From the IMG/VR virus record IMGVR_UViG_3300047359_000059, positions 1-20,885 of that record: 20,885 nucleotides of DNA. One strand, given 5' to 3'. Within the stretch, counting starts at the first letter, position 1. Every line of letters begins with the position of its first letter. Under the pieces are notes generated by a model. It ran no database searches. It was given only the letters and a program-made list of their open reading frames with translations, and was not told the DNA's origin. Position numbers and translations under genes: made by a program. The DNA is from a virus. Below, piece by piece: positions 5,721 to 15,700 of this stretch.

Positions 5721-7748
5721 ATGAGCCGGATCATCCAGATACAAAACGACTTCACATCTGGCGAGCTTGACCCAAAGCTACGCGCCCGGACTGACATAGG
5801 TCAGTATGGGTCTGGGTTGACGACAGCTCGCAATGTCAGCATCCAGCCGCAGGGCGGTGCTAAACGGCGTGACGGTACTAAGTTTATAGCCGCGTTAGAC
5901 AGTGGCGCTGGTACGGCTGTGCGGATGGTGTCATTTGAGTTTAGTGTGTCTGACAGCTATATGCTGGTGTTTACTCCGGGCAAAATGTATGTCTTTAAAA
6001 ACGGCGCGTTGATTACCGACATCAATGGATCAGGCAATGACTATCTCACCGTGGCGGCTGTTACCAGCGCCATCATCCCAGAGATGAACTGGGTGCAGTC
6101 AGCGGATACCGTTATTGTTGTGCATGAAGACTTAGCGCCTTTAAAGATTGTACGCGGCGCAACTGATAGCGATTGGACGGCTAGCACACTATCGTTTACA
6201 TATGTGCCTAAGTATGCCTATACGCTATCTGTAACAGCAGGCAATGCTTTTAATACAGGCGTTCCACATGACCACATAGAACCCAGCGGCACATCTGGAA
6301 ACATAACTGTTACAGCAAAGCATAGCGGCTCTGACGCCCTCATATTTACAACCGGCGCTGTCGCCAATGGGTACGCTGGTCAATACATAAACGTGACACC
6401 ATTTGGCCGACTGCGTATTATTAGAAGGGTCAGCGATGCAAAGCTAGAATGTTTTGCTGAAGTGCCGCTTTTTGACACCGGCAATATAGATGATAGTGAC
6501 TGGGAGTTAGAAGAGGGGTATGAGGATGTCTGGTCAGCCAGTCGAGGCTATCCGCGTTCAGTTACATTTCACGAAGGCAGGCTATTTCTTGGCGGCACTA
6601 ACAGCCGACCATCAACGATATTTGGTTCGAGGGTGTCGGACTTTTTTAACTTTGATCCGGGTGAGGCGTTAGACGATGCGGCGGTAGAAGCCACGCTAGA
6701 CACCGGCACGTTTAATGCGATTGTTGATATTTTCTCAGGCCGTCACTTGCAAGTTTTTACAACCGGCGGTGAGTTCTATGTGCCGCAATCGCTAGACGAC
6801 CCGATTACGCCCAGCAATCTTATCGTGAAACAACAGACCGGCTTTGGCACTAAGCCCGGCATCAGACTCCAAAACATTGACGGCGCAACTATTTTTGTTC
6901 AGCGTCAGGGCAAGGCATTACAAGAGTTCTTATTTACCGACACGCAGAATGCATACACGTCAGCCAAGATATCACTGCTATCATCTCATCTGTTGAAGAC
7001 ACCAGAAGAGATGGCAGTGCGTAAATCGACTGGAACTGATGAGGGCGACCGGTTGCTAGTAGTCAATGGTGACGATGGGTCGATAGCGTGTTATACAGTA
7101 TTAAGATCACAGAACGTGATTGCGCCTAGTGAATGGACAACCGCTGGAGAGTTTTTAAATGTCGGGGTTGATGTCGATGATATCTATGTGGTGGTCAAGC
7201 GCACGGTCAACGGTGGAACGGTTTATTATGTGGAGCTATTTGATAGTACAGTCTTACTCGATTGCGCCAAGACCGGTGGGGCGGCATCATCTGTCACAAT
7301 GGATCACCTCGAAGCTGAAACAGTTAAGATCATCCGCGATGGGATTGTTGAGGCAGATCAAACTGTGCCTGCTTCGCCGTTCACGGTCACGTTTGCTACG
7401 GCGGCGACTACGAGCCATCAGGTCGGCCTCAACTTCACGCCGGAAGTAAAGACACTGCCAGTAGAGCCAAAGCTCCCCAGCGGCTCTCTGAAGGGCTTTA
7501 AGAAGCGGATATTCGAGGTCAACGCAGAATTATTTGAAACGCAGGCGCTGACAATCAATGGTAAGGAAGTACCCTTCCGGCGGTTTGGCGATGATGTGTT
7601 GGACGATGATGTTGATGAGTTTACAGGAATAAAGACATTGCACGGTATTCTGGGTTATACTTATGACGGCCAGATCACGATTGGTCAAACAGTACCGCTC
7701 AAGATGACTTTGTTGGGTATAGATTTTAAGGTTAGTATAGGACAGTAA
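5721..7748 (+). CDS. tail tubular protein B (T7 gp12-like nozzle)
   Basis: A 675-residue protein (T7 gp12 is 794 aa). The N-terminus has IQNDFTSGELDPKLRARTDIGQYGSGLTTARNVSIQPQGGAKRRDGT, the standard opening of marine gp12-type nozzle proteins, followed by FVQSADTVIVVHEDLAPLKI-like and AYTLSVTAGNAF-like beta-propeller segments. The stretch YPRSVTFHEGRLFLGGTNSRPSTIFGSRVSDFFNF (about 275-310) is also strongly conserved in the family, as is TGGEFYVPQS. It forms the hexameric tail nozzle, attached to the gp11-type ring and carrying the fibres. It starts one base after the tail A stop, so the two are coupled. Confidence 0.95.
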   Translation: MSRIIQIQNDFTSGELDPKLRARTDIGQYGSGLTTARNVSIQPQGGAKRRDGTKFIAALDSGAGTAVRMVSFEFSVSDSYMLVFTPGKMYVFKNGALITDINGSGNDYLTVAAVTSAIIPEMNWVQSADTVIVVHEDLAPLKIVRGATDSDWTASTLSFTYVPKYAYTLSVTAGNAFNTGVPHDHIEPSGTSGNITVTAKHSGSDALIFTTGAVANGYAGQYINVTPFGRLRIIRRVSDAKLECFAEVPLFDTGNIDDSDWELEEGYEDVWSASRGYPRSVTFHEGRLFLGGTNSRPSTIFGSRVSDFFNFDPGEALDDAAVEATLDTGTFNAIVDIFSGRHLQVFTTGGEFYVPQSLDDPITPSNLIVKQQTGFGTKPGIRLQNIDGATIFVQRQGKALQEFLFTDTQNAYTSAKISLLSSHLLKTPEEMAVRKSTGTDEGDRLLVVNGDDGSIACYTVLRSQNVIAPSEWTTAGEFLNVGVDVDDIYVVVKRTVNGGTVYYVELFDSTVLLDCAKTGGAASSVTMDHLEAETVKIIRDGIVEADQTVPASPFTVTFATAATTSHQVGLNFTPEVKTLPVEPKLPSGSLKGFKKRIFEVNAELFETQALTINGKEVPFRRFGDDVLDDDVDEFTGIKTLHGILGYTYDGQITIGQTVPLKMTLLGIDFKVSIGQ

Positions 7749-7749
7749 A

Positions 7750-8298
7750 ATGGCTTTTATGGCGGCGATAGGAACAGCGGCAGGCAGTATGACAGCGGCG
7801 CAAGGCATCGGGATGGTTGCGTCAGCGGCCAGTTCAATGTCGCAGATGCAGGCCGCTCGCTCGCAAGCCAGAGGGCTTGCGGCGCAAGCGACTATGGCGC
7901 GGTTACAGGCTAAGACTGAAAGCCTAAAATATAAACAGCAGGGGCTGTCTATATTAGACAACATACTGCAAACACAAGCCGCTATTAATGCAAGGGCTGG
8001 CGCTGGTGGCATTGACCCCAACAGCGGTAGCGCGAGAGCCTTAGCCCAATACGCATTAAGTCGTGGCGCACAAGAAACATACACTATTATGGATAATCAA
8101 GTTATTGCAGAGCGCGGCGGTGAGATGCAGGCACAGCAATATATGCAACAGGCTAGAGGCATTATGAGGGCTGGCATGATCGGCGCTATAGCCAAGGGCG
8201 CTACAACAGCTTACCAGTTTGATTTAATTGGTGGGCCAACAGCGCTTGAGCCAGAGATTGGTGGGCTTGGATCAATGAGGGGCTACTTTAGTCAATAG
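7750..8298 (+). CDS. internal virion protein, T7 gp14-like (small ejection protein)
   Basis: A 182-residue protein, near the 196 aa of T7 gp14. An Ala/Gly/Met-rich hydrophobic N-terminus (residues about 3-30, possibly membrane-inserting) is followed by a long Gln/Ala/Arg helix (SMSQMQAARSQARGLAAQA...), then LDNILQTQAAINARAGAGGIDPNSGSARALAQYAL. The INARAxAxGIxPxSGSxRxLA type motif is characteristic of gp14-type proteins. In T7 this protein leaves the particle first and helps form the channel in the outer membrane. The gene begins one base after the tail tubular B stop. Confidence 0.85.
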   Translation: MAFMAAIGTAAGSMTAAQGIGMVASAASSMSQMQAARSQARGLAAQATMARLQAKTESLKYKQQGLSILDNILQTQAAINARAGAGGIDPNSGSARALAQYALSRGAQETYTIMDNQVIAERGGEMQAQQYMQQARGIMRAGMIGAIAKGATTAYQFDLIGGPTALEPEIGGLGSMRGYFSQ

Positions 8299-8300
8299 AT

Positions 8301-10100
8301 ATGGCAGAATTACCACGTTACAGACCATTAGGGGCGGCAATAAGTAGTATGCCATCAGTTAATTTTATTCAAACTGGTGCGGCTCAAGCTCAGGTATACG
8401 ACAGCATCAGCAGTGCTTTGGATCAGGTGTCTGAGTTTGCGTTTGAGAAGGCAACGGCTCAGGCGCAACGTGAAGGCGCTTTGTATGGCTACAATAATCC
8501 ATTGACTAATGAGCAAATAAACCAAGCCCTAAAAGGCGGCTTAGACATTAATGATGTTATTGACGAGCCGGATACTATCTTTGGCGCGGCATCAAGGGCT
8601 GGGACAGCGGCGCGATTGCGTACAGACCTAGAAGCACAGATGCGTACTCAGCTTGCTGGCTTTAACGCCTATATAGATGGTGGCGCTGATCTTTCGCCGC
8701 AAGTGCTTAGTCAGATGGAAGCGCAGATACAAGGCAACATAACAGGTTACTCTGAGCTACTGGCGCAACTTGATGTGGATGAAGCGGCATCATTTTCTGC
8801 GACCGCAAACACACTTGCATCAGCCACATACAAGAACGGCTTAGAAACAGTGCTAAAGCGCGAACAAGCTGTGCGCCGCATCACTGCTGACAAAGCCCTT
8901 GATGAACTACCTAACCAGCTATACGCAATGATAAAGGCATCATCTGGTGGGTTTATTGATGATGAAAAAGGAAATCAAACATCAGAGTTGGAAGCGGCAC
9001 TGTCTGTCGAAGCTAATAGTGTTCAAACCCAAATTATCGGAACTAATGACATTGACTTTATCAACAGCAAGTCCACTGCCGTTGAAAGCGCTATTATAGA
9101 GGCCAAGCAGAACGTGTTGACTGATTTTGCATTTACAGAGGACTTTGCGGAAAACCCGGCAGACTTTAGCATCAAGTTGCGGTCTGGTGATTTTGGAAGG
9201 TACTCTGAGGTTTACAATTCACTCGACCCAAAACAACAGGCTGATGTGCGGCAAAGAATTAGAGCAGAACGCACAGCGCGTGAAAACGCAGACAAATCGC
9301 AACAAACAAAAAACAATAATCTGTATAAGTCAGAAGCGGCAAGTTTGTTAGTCACAATTTCAAAATCCGAGCTAGGCTCTAAAGAAGAGGCTGATGCTAT
9401 AGATGCGTATCGTTCTTTGTTTGCCACGTCTAATGGCAACATTATGCCATTAAGCACTATAGACGGTTTATTGTCTGCCAAGACTAAAAGGTATGAAAAG
9501 CCCACGCCTGCTAGCGCAAAGCTAGCGGTAAGGCAAAAGATATATGAGGGAATTATTACAGATATCACAGAATTAAAGAAAATTGGAGAAGTTGATTTTG
9601 GGTTGACTTCAAACGATGTGATAGAAATGTTGCCTTTGTTGAACACTGAAACTAAGGCGCAAGAAACGGCTGTTCACAAACAATTAATGAGATTAGCAAA
9701 GATTGTTCCGGGAACAGTGCCTAGCGAAGAAAAGTCAACTCAATACTTTAAGCTAAGGTCTAAAGCAGAGGATGAGCTGGCCTTGCAGATGCAAGAATGG
9801 GAAGCCAGTGGCGGCATAGGCAAAAAGCCAACAATGATGGATGTTCTCACTGGTGACTTTGAAACAACTACTGTCAACTCAATAGCCGATCAAAGAATTG
9901 ATGGCATATTGTCTACCTTGAATAGCTATTATGGCCAAGATGGACAGACCCTTGTGACAGGCATCGTGTTTGACGAAGATACAGATTTTGCAAAAATAGA
10001 AGGCGTTCTTAAAAAGTTGGGAATTAGCAAAGCTAATTTACAAGAAATAAAAGAAGGCTTAATTCAAGTTGAAAAAGAAATAGCGAAGCGGATAGACTAA
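8301..10100 (+). CDS. internal virion protein, T7 gp15-like position (599 aa)
   Basis: A 599-residue, mostly helical, acidic protein with no cysteine or catalytic motif noticed. The N-terminus MAELPRYRPLGAAISSMPSVNFIQTGAAQAQVYDSISSALDQVSEFAFEKATAQAQREGALYG resembles that of ejection proteins in marine podophages (a short PRY peptide, then a Gln/Ala helix). Most of the remainder looks alpha-helical. T7 gp15 is 747 aa. The location directly after a gp14-like gene and before two large virion proteins supports a role in the ejection conduit. The gene starts 2 bases after the previous stop, and its stop overlaps the next ATG (TAATG). Family assignment rests on context plus overall character, not on a decisive motif. 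Confidence 0.72.
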   Translation: MAELPRYRPLGAAISSMPSVNFIQTGAAQAQVYDSISSALDQVSEFAFEKATAQAQREGALYGYNNPLTNEQINQALKGGLDINDVIDEPDTIFGAASRAGTAARLRTDLEAQMRTQLAGFNAYIDGGADLSPQVLSQMEAQIQGNITGYSELLAQLDVDEAASFSATANTLASATYKNGLETVLKREQAVRRITADKALDELPNQLYAMIKASSGGFIDDEKGNQTSELEAALSVEANSVQTQIIGTNDIDFINSKSTAVESAIIEAKQNVLTDFAFTEDFAENPADFSIKLRSGDFGRYSEVYNSLDPKQQADVRQRIRAERTARENADKSQQTKNNNLYKSEAASLLVTISKSELGSKEEADAIDAYRSLFATSNGNIMPLSTIDGLLSAKTKRYEKPTPASAKLAVRQKIYEGIITDITELKKIGEVDFGLTSNDVIEMLPLLNTETKAQETAVHKQLMRLAKIVPGTVPSEEKSTQYFKLRSKAEDELALQMQEWEASGGIGKKPTMMDVLTGDFETTTVNSIADQRIDGILSTLNSYYGQDGQTLVTGIVFDEDTDFAKIEGVLKKLGISKANLQEIKEGLIQVEKEIAKRID

Positions 10101-12613
10101 TGGATGATTTTGAAGAATTATTTAATATTCTAGAAGACTCTGGCATGATGCCAGATGTGTCTGTTTCTAAGCGCGATGTCTATGTGCCTGCTTATGGTCA
10201 TCCCCCACAAGAACAGGGGCTTGATTATGCACAGGCTCAACAGGAAACTGAGATGCAAACGCGGCACGGTGTCCAGCTTACAAAAGATATGTTGCCGTAT
10301 GATCAAAATTTTGTGAATGCGGCTCGCAATGTTTATAAGCATTTTGAAGGAAAGCCCAAAACCATTGACACATTTGCGCCGTCACAAATGCAACAGGCCA
10401 TAGAACGATCCGACAAAGAGATGGTGGACTATGCCGTTGACTTGATGGGTGAGTTTTATTTTAACTTTGCCGGAACGCCTGTCACCGGGTCAGAGGGCAT
10501 GTTGTATCAAGCCGCATCAATTATTGGGGCTGGCGACGCAAAGAAGGCGCAAGACTTTTTATATGTTATGGATCAGTATGAGCGGTTGCCTCAATTTGGT
10601 GAGGGCGCGTTTTCCCGAATGTTTAAAGGGATACTGCAAGACCCAGCAAACTGGGCGGCGGCGGCAACGCTGGGCGGCAGTAAGTTAGTTACTGCTGGCA
10701 CTCAGCAAGCCACAAAGATTGGTGTTAGAAGCCAGCTTAGACAGCTTGCGGCGCGTAGCATTACAGATGCGGCAACAGAGCTGGCAGAAAAACCTGCAAT
10801 GTATGCCGGGCTGGGTGAGGCAACACGCGGCGCAATGGAAGAACGCGCATTAATCGGGACAGAACGCACGGCCGGTTATGAAGTGTCAGGTCTAGAAGAG
10901 GATTTGCGCGTTGGGCTAACCTCAGTGATTAGCGGCTTGATGGGCGCTGGGATGGTCAAAGGTGGCGAAGCATTGGCAGGCAATGTTGATGCCCCAGAAG
11001 TGCAAGAGTTAATAAGCCGCACGGCTAGCGACATTGTGGCCGGTGCTGAACGCCGGACATTAGAACGTGAGGGCAGTGTGCAGTTAGGTGCTGGCATTGA
11101 TCCAACTATGCTGGCAGACCGTGCAATTCTTGCGGCCAAAAACTTTTTTGGCGGCGATGACCCAGCAACGCCTACAACATTAATGCCGCCATCAGACGAG
11201 CCAAAGGTTGTTGGCCTTGATCCAGAATACAGGGTGACAGTTGCTGGCTTTGAGCCAGATAAAAAGGCATCAGTTCCAATTAAATTAACGCCTGCTAATT
11301 CTGAGGCAACTGTTGAAAAAATGAATAACATAGAACAACAGTATCCTGACCCACTATCATCGCCGGATAATTACGCCCAAATGGTGGCTAGAACAAAGAA
11401 TGCTGATGAAGTATCAGCGCCGCCAACTTGGCTTATTGAACATTCAAACGATACTGGAAAATGGGCAGGCTGGTTTAATAACCTAACGCCAGAACAAATT
11501 GAAGGGGCAAGAGAAGGGCTAGCTGTACAAGACGATTTCCGCAAGGCATATACGGCTGGGTCTAATGAGAGCTTGACAGGTCAACTAATGCTGTGGGCTA
11601 TTTTATCTCGCCGCATGTCAGCATATCCTCATGAAGCTGGTTACTTAGAATTGGCTGAGGCCGCTCAACCGTTTATTATGAAAGCGGCTCGCGGCGAATG
11701 GACAGAAGAGGATTCGGTTGCGTGGAAAGAAATGTCTATGTCTATTATGCCAGAAGACGCTGGTTCGCCGGGAAGGTCAGCCACATCTAATGCAAACGCA
11801 TTTGGCGAAACGTGGCTACGCAAAATGGCGGCAACAGACGAAAATGGTGTATCTGGGTTGACACGCTTACACAACATGATTGCTGATCCTAATATGTCTA
11901 GTAAGGATATCAGGCGTGAATACTACACGTTGGCTGATGCCACCGGCATTGGTAATAAGGTTCTGTCATTTGCTTTGTTAGTGTCAGGTCGTAATGATGT
12001 TGTTGTGCTTGACCGCATCCAAATCAATACTATGTGGGGTGGCGGCGACAAGATATATGACGACATTATGATGCAGTTTGAGGGCGCTCAGGGTCTGGTT
12101 CAATATGAGGCGCTTGAGCGATCATTAATGCCGCGTGTGGGCGATCTATATGACGCTGTAGGCAGGCCCGATGATGCGTCAGTAGGACGTTACCATTGGG
12201 AAAGCTGGGTGTTGTCATCTGGGCAAATTGTGTCACACCCAACACTAGAAGCTGTTGTAGGTATGGGGACAAAGCGCCCCGGCGCGAACCTGTCACCAAC
12301 AGACCTTATGCCAATAACCGAAGGGCGTTTTCACGCAAAACATTCTGGCGTTTCGTTTGAGAAATTACCGGGCGGCGGCAACAGGTTTGTTTACAATACC
12401 AGTGGCAACGAGCCTTATCAATTTACTAGAAAGCAACTTGATGCTATGTTTAAGGATGTGTTTAGTAAAAAGTCTGGCGTGTTGCCATCAGACTTTCCGG
12501 GAGTAAAAGCATTTGAGGGAGGCAACATCCCTTGGTATGAGTATGAAGGAGTAGATCGTGGAAAATTCGATGCAATCATCAAGAAATATGGAAAGCCAAA
12601 AGAAACCCTCTAA
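10100..12613 (+). CDS. large ejection-type virion protein with an apparent HhH-GPD DNA glycosylase core (837 aa)
   Basis: The N-terminal 160 residues look like virion-associated helices. Residues about 165-320 are Ala/Gly-rich, with hydrophobic GLTSVISGLMGAGMVKGG as seen in large phage ejection proteins. Residues 320-450 are a Pro-rich linker region. Residues about 490-646 look like a helix-hairpin-helix glycosylase: LMLWAILSRRMS resembles the family's early helix, then LADATGIGNK (611-620), a hydrophobic helix, and VVVLDR (634-639). The Lys620-to-Asp638 distance of 18 equals that of Lys120/Asp138 in E. coli endonuclease III, and the stretch after it (IQINTMW) fits the following helix. No cysteine is seen, so no iron-sulfur loop. 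The C-terminal 100 residues are unrecognised. Placement within the ejection module suggests delivery into the cell with the DNA; glycosylase activity is an inference. Confidence 0.8.
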   Translation: MDDFEELFNILEDSGMMPDVSVSKRDVYVPAYGHPPQEQGLDYAQAQQETEMQTRHGVQLTKDMLPYDQNFVNAARNVYKHFEGKPKTIDTFAPSQMQQAIERSDKEMVDYAVDLMGEFYFNFAGTPVTGSEGMLYQAASIIGAGDAKKAQDFLYVMDQYERLPQFGEGAFSRMFKGILQDPANWAAAATLGGSKLVTAGTQQATKIGVRSQLRQLAARSITDAATELAEKPAMYAGLGEATRGAMEERALIGTERTAGYEVSGLEEDLRVGLTSVISGLMGAGMVKGGEALAGNVDAPEVQELISRTASDIVAGAERRTLEREGSVQLGAGIDPTMLADRAILAAKNFFGGDDPATPTTLMPPSDEPKVVGLDPEYRVTVAGFEPDKKASVPIKLTPANSEATVEKMNNIEQQYPDPLSSPDNYAQMVARTKNADEVSAPPTWLIEHSNDTGKWAGWFNNLTPEQIEGAREGLAVQDDFRKAYTAGSNESLTGQLMLWAILSRRMSAYPHEAGYLELAEAAQPFIMKAARGEWTEEDSVAWKEMSMSIMPEDAGSPGRSATSNANAFGETWLRKMAATDENGVSGLTRLHNMIADPNMSSKDIRREYYTLADATGIGNKVLSFALLVSGRNDVVVLDRIQINTMWGGGDKIYDDIMMQFEGAQGLVQYEALERSLMPRVGDLYDAVGRPDDASVGRYHWESWVLSSGQIVSHPTLEAVVGMGTKRPGANLSPTDLMPITEGRFHAKHSGVSFEKLPGGGNRFVYNTSGNEPYQFTRKQLDAMFKDVFSKKSGVLPSDFPGVKAFEGGNIPWYEYEGVDRGKFDAIIKKYGKPKETL

Positions 12614-12617
12614 TAGT

Positions 12618-12731
12618 ATGGATTTGATCAAGCGCCTTTATAAGATGCGCGAGATGATGCCTATGCAAGCCGAGCCTGATGAGCCGGATCAACCTATGGA
12701 AAATGAAAATGGCACGACCACCAAAGATTGA
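12618..12731 (+). CDS. possible 37-aa small protein between the two large ejection genes
   Basis: ATG 12618 opens a 37-codon frame to TGA 12729-12731. The N-terminus DLIKRLYKMREMMPM would make an amphipathic helix; the rest is acidic and Pro-rich (EPDEPDQPMENEN). It starts 4 bases after the upstream stop and overlaps the start region of the next large gene in another frame. There is no clear ribosome binding site, and it is too short for strong coding evidence. If it is real, the next gene most likely starts at ATG 12709. It may be a small virion peptide or simply leader sequence. Confidence 0.35.
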   Translation: MDLIKRLYKMREMMPMQAEPDEPDQPMENENGTTTKD

Positions 12732-15700
12732 ACAACAGGTAACTGAAATGACATCAGGCGCAACTAACATTGCGCCGGGTGTTGATGCGCCGCAATCAGG
12801 CATTGAAGAAGCTGGTTACATTAGTCGTTACGTTACGCGCCCAACGGTAGGAAAGTTGATTGAGCCGTTGACTAAGCCGGGCGCAAAGATAGACCCAGAA
12901 TATAAAGTAAAGCCGCCTGAGCCAGAAAAGGTTGTAGAGCCGCCGGTTGAGGAAGCACCATCGCCCGAAGCTGAAGTTCAGCCTATGGAAGATGTGCCGC
13001 CTGATGAAGCGGTAACGCCTGAGCCACCAAAAGAACCAAAGACAAAAGTGCCTGAGCCTGTCAGCGAAGAGTATATGGAAGAGCGTATGGCGGCGCGTGA
13101 AGAGTATATGGGTGGCCCTAGAACTGCACCATCAGGCAAGGGCGAGGGTGTTATAGAAGGGCCGGTCAACACTAAGTTTTACGACAGCGACACACTTGCG
13201 GCCACTGTGCAAGCTATGGGGGATGTTGAGCCTGACTATAAGTCGCGCACTGTGCAGAGCTTTTTTGATCGCGCCATTATGACCGGCGTGCCTAAAAGAA
13301 TGCTTGACCAGTTATTCAAAGGCATCCCAATGGAATCAAAGGTTGGCGATCACAAGCTGGCAGAAAACATTGCAGGTCTACAGATACTGCATGACATCAG
13401 CGCAACACGCGTGGATGAGTTAATGGCTAAGGCGCTTGATGGTGAACTCGATGAAATGGGTAAGCTAGAACTGCGTGAAGCAATGGCGCAACATGAAATT
13501 ATTTTGTCTGAGCTAAAAGGCGTCAAGCGCGATGTGGCGAGGTCAATGAACGTCTTTAAGAACACATATGAAAAAGGCACGCCATCTGCCCTTGACATTA
13601 GATCAGCGCTTGAAAGCCAAGGTGGTGATGAGCAATTAATGCTGTTGGCTCATAAATATATGGCCTTCAAAAAAGACGACCCGAACTACAGAAGCAAACG
13701 AAATGGATTGCTTGAGCGTGGCGTGATTGGCAAGTCATATGATTCAATTATGTACGGCGCTCAAGCTATGGCGCTATCAGCCCCCGGCACAATTTTGTAC
13801 AATGTTGGGGCTGGCATTAGTTCTATCTTTATGGATGTGCCTGAGCGTCTGTTTGCAATTCCTGCAACAATACCGCGCCGTATATTGGAAGTAATATTAA
13901 GGCAAGAAACAGACCCAGACCGGTATACTCTTGACGACATATTGGCTAGAGCCAGCGGCATGAGAAACGGCATTCTTGATGGTATCATGTTGGCAGGGCG
14001 TTATATCTCAGAAGGCAAGACATCGGTTAAAGGCGAAGTCATACAAAGCCCACTGACCCCAGAGTATTGGTCAAATACGCCATTAATCATTGCAGGCAGG
14101 GAAATAGGACGACTGCCGGACAATTTAGAAGATAAGCCAGCCGCATACATTATTAGGGCATTAGGGTTTTTGCCAAACCTTGCAATGAAATCTATTGGCG
14201 TAACCGATGAGCTTGTTGGTGGGTTAGCACAGCGTATGGAGTTGCATGAGCAAGGCGCTCGGCTAGCCAGAAGAACATATGATGACGCAATACTGGCTGG
14301 GGAAGACCGAGAAAAAGCGCTTGCAATGGCTCAAGTTGAGGCTGACAAGCTGTTAACAGAACGCCCACACGACATTGAGGCAAGCACTGAAAGCTGGCGC
14401 AAACAAGTTACCTTGCAGTCAGACATTAAAAAAGTTGGCGCAATGGGCAATGCTATGTGGTGGTCTAACCGTATAATGAAAATGCCGCCAATCAAGCCAT
14501 TAGTTTTATTTAGTAAGTCGTTACTAAATCTAGCCAGCGAAGGTGCGGCTAGAACGCCTTTTCTTAATTTTGTGTCGCCACGTTTCTATAGTGAGTTTGC
14601 AAAGGGCGGCAGGCATCGTGACCTTGCGTTGGGTCGAGTTGCTTACGGCTACGCAATGTTTGAAGGCGGCAGGGCGCTTTATGAGAATGGGTTTACTACT
14701 GGGCCAGGGCCAAGTGACACAGAAGAAAAAAACACTTGGCGGTCTATGGGGTGGCAACCCTTTTCATTTATAGTTGATCTTGAGGATTGGGGCGGCGAAA
14801 GTGGTGTATATGTTGAACGGCTCAAAAACATACCCGGCTTTGAAAACGCTGTATCATTTGGTTCTGGCCAGTTTGAAGGCAAGATGTTTATATCTTTCTC
14901 GCGTCTTGAACCAGCCAACTTGCCATTTGTGTTTGGGTCAGCGTGGGCTGAAACATCAGCATATCATGAGTTTGACCCAACTGATGAAGAAGGCTCTGTT
15001 TTTATTGACGCTAGCCTTGCGACACTATCTGAGTTTTCAACAGTCGTGCCTCAGATGACGGTTATTAATGAGCTTGTTTCTATATTTGGTCAAAGGCAAG
15101 CCGACAAAGGCGAGAAGGCTACTGCTGTTATAACTAAAATAATGGAACAGTATGCAAATATTGCTATTATGGGTACGCCTGTGGTTGGTTATACTAATAG
15201 CTCAATGGCTAATTACATTGAAGGCATACTAAACCCAGATGTTCAGCCAACAGCAATGACAATGGCTCAAAAAGAATGGGCTGAAAACAACTTCTTAATT
15301 GGCGAGTACATTCCTGCCCCGGCTGTAAGGGCTGGATTTGAAGCCTTAAACAGATGGCGCAATAAAATACCGGCGTTCAACAAAGACGCGCCTGCAAAGC
15401 TAGATGCGTGGGGCGATCCAATATCTAAGCCCGGATCACTTATCACGATGATACCTACTAGAGTGACATTTGCAAAGCCAGACAGGACAAAAGAACTTGT
15501 GGCGGCATTGAGGCACGGCATCAGAGAGCCTAACTATAATATTCACGGCGTGTATCTGCCACAAGAAGTTCAAGAGAGATACAAGCAGTTATACGCTAAG
15601 GACATCAAGATTAACGGCGAAACAATGAGCGATGCCATCTATAACAACGTCACGCAAATGATTGATGACGGCAACCTTACAGGCATTGTGCCTAAGCTGG

